Shown piece by piece: positions 58,044-64,000 of a DNA stretch of 64,000 bases. Both the position numbers and the translations under genes were made by a program. This DNA comes from Pelobates cultripes (Eukaryota; Chordata; Amphibia; Anura; Pelobatidae). Numbering within the stretch: position 1 is the first letter of the stretch; each line of letters begins with the position of its first letter. Where the stretch lies: contig OW240912.1 of NCBI GenBank assembly GCA_933207985.1, positions 364,028,542-364,092,541 on the forward strand, written 5' to 3'. The notes beneath the pieces are model-generated. The model had not been told where the DNA came from, searched no databases, and saw only the letters and a list, made by a program, of their open reading frames with translations.

Positions 58044-58085
58044 GCTGAAGAAAGGAAGAATTAGAAGAAAGAATACTTCTAATTG
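58044..58085 (+). other. Candidate host exon 2, copy B
   Basis: Identical to 42453-42494 including acceptor and donor. Confidence 0.3.
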
Positions 58086-58560
58086 GTAAGTACAATAGGG
58101 CCTTTTCTACCGACTGAGCATTAAAAATTTTTAGCAGACATGCCCCCAACGGCCACTTGAATTACAAAATCCAGATATTGTGGAATTCCATGAACAATGT
58201 TCGAATGGGCCCGTATGCAGCTGGATGGTTTTTCTCCATTTGATACGACGCCATTCGGACTTTAGTGAGTAACATCATAAAATGGCAAAATGTAGGTTCA
58301 AATGACCAAGATGTAATTACAAATTTCACCATGGTTATAGTTCGAAATTTCTTCCACATTCTATACTTTAGTGAGCAAATCCATAATATTTTTCTGTAAT
58401 ATGGAGCTTTCTTAATTCTAAAATGGAAAATTATTTGTTCCTGATTGTTGAGTTGACACATTGAACTGTGAATTATGAGAGTTGAACTGGAGGAAGTCTA
58501 ATTTAAAGGAACAGTGTTGACACTATAACCACTTTAATACTTTTTGTCAGATATCCAATA

Positions 58561-59284
58561 TTCTATAATTGTAAAGCACTGCTGAATATATTGGTGCTAT
58601 ATAAATGATAACAATAATATTTGAATACAATTCCTCCTTTAAAGCTGCCCTCTGGAATGCACGCTCTGTGTGCAGCACCGTTAAATCAACTTCCATCCAT
58701 GACCTATTTATCTCACACTCCTTAAACCTACTTGCACTAACATGGCTCTCTCCCTCTAACACTGCTACCCCTGCCTCACTATCCTTTGGTGGTCTTCACT
58801 TTACCCACAATCCAAGACAGGCTGAGAGTAAAGGTGGCAGTGTAGGATTTCTGCTTTCACCCCACATCTCCTTTAAAACTCTGCCCCCCACCCCCTTATC
58901 TTTTTTTCACTTCCCCTGTCTTTTGTTCTCTGCAAACATAGCTGTTATCTAAAGCCCCCCTGGTTCCCCTAGTCTGTTCCTTGACCATTTCTCTGCTTGG
59001 CTTCCCGACTTCCTCTCAAGTAATATCCCTTCCCTAATTCTTGAGGATTTCAACATTCCCATTAACCCACCCCTGACCTCAGTAGCTTTAAAACTCCTAT
59101 CTATTACCTCCATCCTTGGCCTATCACAGTGGGCTAATACTCCCACACATGTAGCTGGCAATACCTTCGATCTTATTTTTTTCTAAAGCATGCACTATCT
59201 CTAACCTCCACAACACTCCATTTCCTCTCTCAGATCACAACCTCTTATCATGTGCTTGAAAGCCCACTCACCCAACAGCCTCAC
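58561..59284 (+). pseudogene. CR1/L2-group LINE endonuclease fragment, copy B
   Basis: Equivalent of 42970-43692. One early stop present in copy A (GSV then stop) reads as glycine here, so the first frame runs on to 58952. It is cut at 59285 by a hAT element. Confidence 0.75.
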
Positions 59285-59611
59285 CAGGGCCGGACTGGGG
59301 ATACAAAGCAGCCCTGGAAAAAAAATTTGTGCCAGCCCCATAAGTCACTGCGCCATATATTGTCGCGTGTAATATGTAAGGCTATGTCTTGCCAGGACAG
59401 ATGATTGAGTAATATATATATATATATATATATATATTGCTTTTTCTAATATAAAATATCGGTCCTTTCAGGGTAAAACGTTTAATTATACAGTAAGCAT
59501 ACGCACATGCAGACACAGGCAATTTCACTGACATTTCAGTGACACACACAAGCTCATTGATACACGGCCTCATAGACAAACAATCTTACTGATATACATC
59601 AGCTCATTGAC

Positions 59612-59716
59612 ATAAAAACACAAGCTCACTCACTAGCAGGCACACGCATGCAAGCAAGCTCACTCACTAGCAGGCACACGCATGCAAGCAAGCTCACTCA
59701 CTAGCAGACGCACACA
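59612..59716. repeat. 33-bp minisatellite, about three units
   Basis: The unit reads CTCACTCACTAGCAGGCACA then CGCATGCAAGCAAG. The first two units are nearly perfect and the third is partial. Confidence 0.85.
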
Positions 59717-59900
59717 CACAGCTTAATGTGGTGGTACTGGTGTCTATAGCATGTCCCTACAGGCTTTTCAACGTAAACACTGACTTTTCAGACAAAAGGC
59801 AGTGTTTACATTGCTTCAAAGTGACAATGCTAGTGACAGTCACTCAGACGGTCACTAGAGGTGCTTTCTGTGTTAGTGCCCTCCCGCCCTCGCGCGCTGC

Positions 59901-59956
59901 TGAATGAGACTGGCGCCGGAATATGACGTCATATTCCGGCGCCGGTCTCATTCAGC
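59901..59956. repeat. 56-bp near-perfect palindrome
   Basis: CTGAATGAGACTGGCGCCGG runs into AATATGACG at the centre, and the reverse complement follows with a single mismatch. Confidence 0.9.
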
Positions 59957-60114
59957 TGCGTGCTGGGGAGCAGAGCCAGCGCAGCTCCCTCAGCGGCCGC
60001 CAGGACAAGTCCGCCAGCGGCCGCCAAAAGACCTCCCCAGCGGCCAGGGGAGGGCTGGCAGCCTTAGGCCTGGGGGCAAAACCAGTCAAGTAGACTGGTG
60101 CACCTGCCCAGGAT

Positions 60115-61223
60115 CAGAGCCGGTGCAAGGATTTTTGCCGCCCTAGACAAAATAAAAATTTGCTGCCCCCACATGTCACATCACAATGCCCCACCCATAT
60201 GATCTGCCATATGAACTAGCGCCAGTGCTGCACACAGTGTGTGTTTACATTAAAAAGCCTGCAGGGACCAGCTATAGACACCAGAACCACTTCATTAAGC
60301 TATAGTGTCCCTTTAATGTAAGGTAAATTATAGATTAGTGTCACTAATAATATACTAGATTGCCTACTTACAAGCAGATGAGGATGATGATGGGCTGCAG
60401 TTTGGCTCCACTGGTCTGGTGTAGAACAGGATCTCTGGAGGCTGTTTGCAACTGTGGTCACAAAATTCAATGTTCTGGGAGAATTGGAAGCAGCTCAATT
60501 TTTTTGGGGCCCTTACACAGCTCAAGGTCTGGGCCCCAGGGCCTGACGGTGAGTATGCCCATAAGGCCCACTCATAAGTTCTACCCACCCATGAGTTCGC
60601 TCACAGGGAGTGGAGTGTGTAGGGGATGTGTTATGTGTTATTGTAGAGGATCTAATATGTGTGCTTATGGTATGTAGTGTTTAGGGTTACCAGTTTGTGC
60701 AGGTGATCCAGTGTGTTTGTGTGTAGTGGAAGCAGTGTGTATTTGTGTATAAAGGATGTATTATGTGTTTCTGATTGTGTGAATCTGTGTTTGTATGCAT
60801 AAGGGGTGCAAGGTGTGTGTCGTGTGTGCATGAGATGCATTGTTTCTGTGTGTATGTAAGAAAAGAAGTGTGTGTGTTTGCATTGTCTGTTTCTGTGTAT
60901 GTGTGCAAAGGATACATTGTCTTTGTGTGTAAGGGTTGCATTGTGTGTGTGTGTGTGTAATGGATGCATTGTGTGTTTCTCTGTGTGTAAGGGAAGCATG
61001 TTGTGTTTCTGTGTATGTATAGGGATGCATTGTGTGTGTGTGCGCGCGTAGTGTGAAAGAGCTCCCTGTCTTGGCCCTTGTCCTACAGAGCTGCCCCTTC
61101 TTCTTATTCCCCTCCCTCCCCTCTTCTTATTCCCCTCCCTCCCCTCTTCTTATTCCCCTCCCTCGCCCTCTTCTTATTCCCCCACCTCTTCTTATTCCCC
61201 TCCCTCCCCTCTTCTTATTCCCC
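60115..61223. mobile_element. hAT element related to 22018-24220, truncated by the gap
   Basis: It starts CAGAGCCGGTGCAAGGATTT and follows the same plan as the other copy: TTTGCCGCC block, T2-like scrap, GTCTGGTGTAGAACAGG block, TG minisatellite (60640-61060), then a CT-rich tract (61090-61223). It is lost in the N gap. Confidence 0.7.
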
Positions 61224-61323
61224 NNNNNNNNNNNNNNNNNNNNNNNNNNNNNNNNNNNNNNNNNNNNNNNNNNNNNNNNNNNNNNNNNNNNNNNNNNNNN
61301 NNNNNNNNNNNNNNNNNNNNNNN
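61224..61323. other. Assembly gap, 100 N
   Basis: Exactly 100 N inside the CT-rich tract, a common assembly breakpoint. Confidence 0.98.
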
Positions 61324-61830
61324 AATAAAATTCCATATTAATTTAATATTCAAGGCAAACCGGTAAAATAGGCAAACCGGAAAAATTCTGGAAAAAGTCA
61401 GAGTCTATACTAGTACTACAACTTTGGCCTTAAATTTGAAATTCACTTTGAAATCTCAGTTTATTAAATAACCCTGTTGGTAACGTGGGAGTGTAGTTTC
61501 TGCATTATCATTTTGGCTGAAGAGGGGCAGTCTATGAAGATAGGGGGCAAAGATGTATTGCACCAGAACCGCTACAATGAGCTGCAGTGCTGTATTGTGA
61601 TGAGATATACAATACGGATATTAGAGAAGCTTAGTTCGAAAGCTCAGATAGTCCCAATAGTTTTGTACAAGAACTAAAAACAGAAAAGTTAAGCATTTTA
61701 GTTCATATGTTTCATGTTCAGTTTTGTTCAAATTGTGCTTAAATAAAATGGAAAATAAAACAGAGAACCATATATACATACGGATCAACCTCACTATCAA
61801 TACCACTGAGAGGTGACCTGAATAACACTG
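61324..61830. other. No feature recognised
   Basis: AT-rich with short unsupported frames on both strands. Confidence 0.4.
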
Positions 61831-61839
61831 TGATTATAT

Positions 61840-62222
61840 CGTTACAATGGCCCCTGTCAAGGGGTGGGATATATTAGGCAACAAGTGAACGGTCAGATTT
61901 TTGAATTTCATGCATCGCAGTCAGGAAAAACAGGCAAGCAAAAAGATCTAAGTGACTTTGACAAGGGCCAAACAGTGTGATGGCCAAACAACTGGGTCAG
62001 AGTATCTCTAAAATGGCAAGTCTTGTGGGATGTTCTTAGTATGCAGAGGTCAGTGCTTACCAATAGTGTGCAAGATAGGACAACTCGTTATCAGGCGTTA
62101 TGGTCATGGGTGCCCAAGGCGCATTGCTGCGCGGGCAATGTAGGCTACACCGCCTGGCCTGATCACACAGAAAAGATGCTCAAATTGTTGAAAAACTTCA
62201 TATTGGCCTTGATAGAATAAGT
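61840..62222 (+). pseudogene. Tc1-like transposase N-terminal remnant
   Basis: Plus-strand translation shows KDLSDFDKGQT, the start of a Tc1-type transposase. It then passes, with frameshifts, through pieces equivalent to the first helix-turn-helix and linker: CCAAACAACTGGGTCAGAG, TCATGGGTGCCCAAGGCGC. It is cut at about 62222 before any catalytic block. It belongs to a different family from the 25102 element. Confidence 0.65.
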
Positions 62223-63400
62223 CAAACAACAATATACAGGTAGCGCCAAGAAGAATACTCCAAACACAATAGTATATAATAATTAGAGCACTAAAAGCAA
62301 TCCGAGCAATAAAAACCCACGGGATATAAAAAGAGTCCACAATAAAATTTAAAAGAAAAGAAAATACCAAATGGTACGGCACAGTCTGAAAGGTGGCAAT
62401 AGATCTTCTAGTCCTGGTATTGGACTTTCTTGGTAGCTTCGCTTAATAGCAGAATATGAAAAGGAAGTAAAAACAGAGGCAAACCAATAGTGCAATATGG
62501 TAGTACGCAGCAGGACAAACAACACTTAGATAAGATGTCAACTCACATATGGTAGAGCTATAACCAGCTCTAGGTAAAACAGCATGCAGTGGTATTCAAT
62601 CCCCACTTGCAGGAAATCCCTCTGGTTTTGGTACACAGTAGAATGATGGTAAATCACAATAGGATAACGATGAGGTAGATCATATGGAATGACAAAAAAG
62701 CAGCCAATAGTGCTTTCTATATAGATAGGTAAGTATCAACAAGGTAAATACAATTATACTTACAATAGAGTGAGCTATGTATCAAGCCTGGGTGGCATAA
62801 ACTCCACCAAGGATTTCTTTAGTTGGTTGTCCAGATGGGTCCAGATGTCAGGTAAAAGTATAAAAATAAATAATAATAAGTTCTAAAAGTATATGGCTAA
62901 AAGGCAGGTAAGTGAGGTAGCCAAAATACCATATTTTAACAACAGCATAAAAACCACAACGCGTTTCTCCCCTTGGGGCTTTCTCAAGTGGCTACACCTG
63001 GCAAGGTGTCTGCTGCTTCCAACCCATAGACTCAGGTAACACACTCATTAGGGTTCATTACAAACCTCAGCAGATCTATTGTTATGTATAGGCTTACTTC
63101 ATGCACCACTGCCCACTAGGCCTTAGAAGCAAGGCAAGGGTCCTTGACCACTCTGGGGATCCCAGGGGGCATTACTCCACGTTAATCGATCATTAATCAC
63201 ACACCTACATAGGCATACTCATATAATTTGATTTAATCCTGCTGTCAGTTTGCCAGACCTGTTTCTCTCCATGTTTAATGACTCAACAGAGGTAGTCTCC
63301 AGTCTTAGCCTGTTACTTATCTCTCACCCAGACTAGAATATATGTCAGGGAGGAAGTCAGTTATTATAAGTTATTTAAACTAAGCATTCCACTCTACTGT
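62223..63400. repeat. Unassigned repeat-like segment with a GAAACGCGTTG hairpin motif
   Basis: No coding frame. On the minus strand (62955-62990) it reads CACTTGAGAAAGCCCCAAGG then GGAGAAACGCGTTGTGG, a short hairpin followed by a motif common in amphibian and fish repeats. The edges are not defined. Confidence 0.35.
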
Positions 63401-63654
63401 TTTAATGTTTTTGTTTTTCTTTTTGTGACATATGTCTAGACCTTCTCGCAAGGTAACCAACTGTTATATGCTCATTTAACCTAGACATACCTGACTATCA
63501 TGTTTCCATCTACATTTACCAAAAAATGTGCAAGAAATCTGAATGCCATGACATTGTTATAACATGTATGTTACTATTTGGGTTTGTGCCGCTGTCGTGG
63601 CGTGACAAACCTGCTTTGTTCACTATTTGCACAATAAAATAAACATTGACAAAA
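63400..63654 (+). mobile_element. Possible LINE 3' end of L1 type
   Basis: A non-coding stretch ending AATAAAATAAACATTGAC then AAAAAA, a polyadenylation signal and short A tail. The LINE at 63655 begins right after it. Inference only. Confidence 0.35.
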
Positions 63655-64000
63655 AAGAAGTGCCTTAAAACCCATCTCTTTAGGAAAGCTTATGGCCTCC
63701 CAGAGTAACCTCTACCTCACACAACTGTCTCTTACTCTCTCCTAAAAGGCAGCACTTTACTCTCTCCTCCAGCTCTACCTCACTCCCACCTTATTTGATT
63801 GCTATTTCCTGTCCTAACGTGTCTTATACCCCACCTCCTACAGACTGTAAGCTCATTTGAGCAGGGTCGTCTTCAACCTATCGTTCCTGTAAGTTTTCTT
63901 GTAATTGTCCTATTTATAGTTAAATACCCCTCTCATATTATTGTAAAGCGCTACGGAATCTGTTGGTGCCATATAAATGTCAATAATAATAATAATATAT
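63655..64000 (+). mobile_element. CR1/L2-group LINE 3' end, plus strand
   Basis: The frame at 63660-63710 ends LKTHLFRKAYGLPE and a stop. The 3' UTR follows with TTGTAAAGCGCTACGGAATC and TTGGTGCCATATAAATG, closing with an AAT microsatellite at the window edge. Same family as 7981-8540, opposite strand. Confidence 0.75.

Larger units (their letters stand above)
43858..59284. repeat. Copy B of the duplicated locus (15.4 kb)
   Basis: It starts at the position equivalent to 26567, five bases past the mariner element of copy A, and follows copy A until a hAT element begins at 59285. It lacks the 1.6-kb L1 and a 47-bp piece near 37172-37220. Confidence 0.93.
59285..60114. mobile_element. hAT-type element, left end, present only beyond copy B
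   Basis: It begins CAGGGCCGGACTGGGG exactly where copies A and B part. It contains a (TA)n run, a 33-bp minisatellite, a T2-like scrap (59732-59860) and a 56-bp palindrome. No right terminus or matching target duplication was found; the right side may be lost in the gap or behind the next hAT. Confidence 0.6.

Overview
The window looks like intergenic or intronic DNA from a large, repeat-rich vertebrate genome, most likely a frog. The evidence is the mix of repeats: TTAA-flanked MITEs resembling the Xenopus T2/Kolobok type, TTAA-flanked piggyBac-like palindromes, a CR1/L2-group LINE whose ORF ends LKTHLFRKAYGLPE, L1/Tx1-type LINE pieces, hAT elements starting CAGGGCCGG, Tc1/mariner elements and two different Ty3/gypsy retrotransposons. 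I see no bacterial-type gene, no tRNA or rRNA and no recognisable host protein gene. Two short exon-like islands, present in both copies of a duplication, are the only candidate host coding sequence. The species call is inference from repeat style, not from a match.

Layout. 1-5.2 kb: the 3' part of a chromodomain Ty3/gypsy element with an unbroken 1268-codon gag-pol frame, followed by two LTR-like segments carrying a 41-bp tandem repeat. 5.2-25.1 kb: a mosaic of MITEs, microsatellites, telomere-like foldbacks, a TA-flanked element with a palindromic CA/TG minisatellite, a 1.68-kb TTAA-flanked element nested in a T2-like MITE, L1 remnants, and a 2.2-kb hAT with an 8-bp target duplication and a 1.1-kb polypyrimidine tract. 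25.1-26.6 kb: a Tc1/mariner element with matching TIRs and a dead transposase. 26.6-43.8 kb (copy A) and 43.9-59.3 kb (copy B): two near-identical copies of one locus, separated by a 100-N gap. Each carries the same 6.7-kb minus-strand Ty3/gypsy element at the same TAGCC target site. 59.3-61.2 kb: nested hAT elements present only beyond copy B, ending at a second 100-N gap. 61.3-64 kb: a Tc1 transposase remnant, an unassigned repeat, and a CR1/L2-type LINE 3' end.

The most interesting element is the one at 26631-33361 (and 43922-50652). Its coding order on the minus strand is gag, protease, integrase, then reverse transcriptase and RNase H. That is the Ty1/copia-like order known from the Gmr1-like group of Ty3/gypsy elements, and its capsid region has the look of the gag from which vertebrate SCAN domains derive. 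Its LTRs differ at only about five sites in 1094, yet pol carries one stop and two frameshifts, all present in both copies.

Copies A and B differ by small substitutions, indels, a 47-bp deletion, a 1.6-kb L1 insertion (17-bp target duplication in A, clean empty site in B) and a hAT insertion in B only. With N gaps at the joins, this fits two haplotypes laid end to end by the assembler; a real recent segmental duplication is the alternative. Most long ORFs elsewhere are translations of microsatellites or antisense shadows of the retrotransposons.
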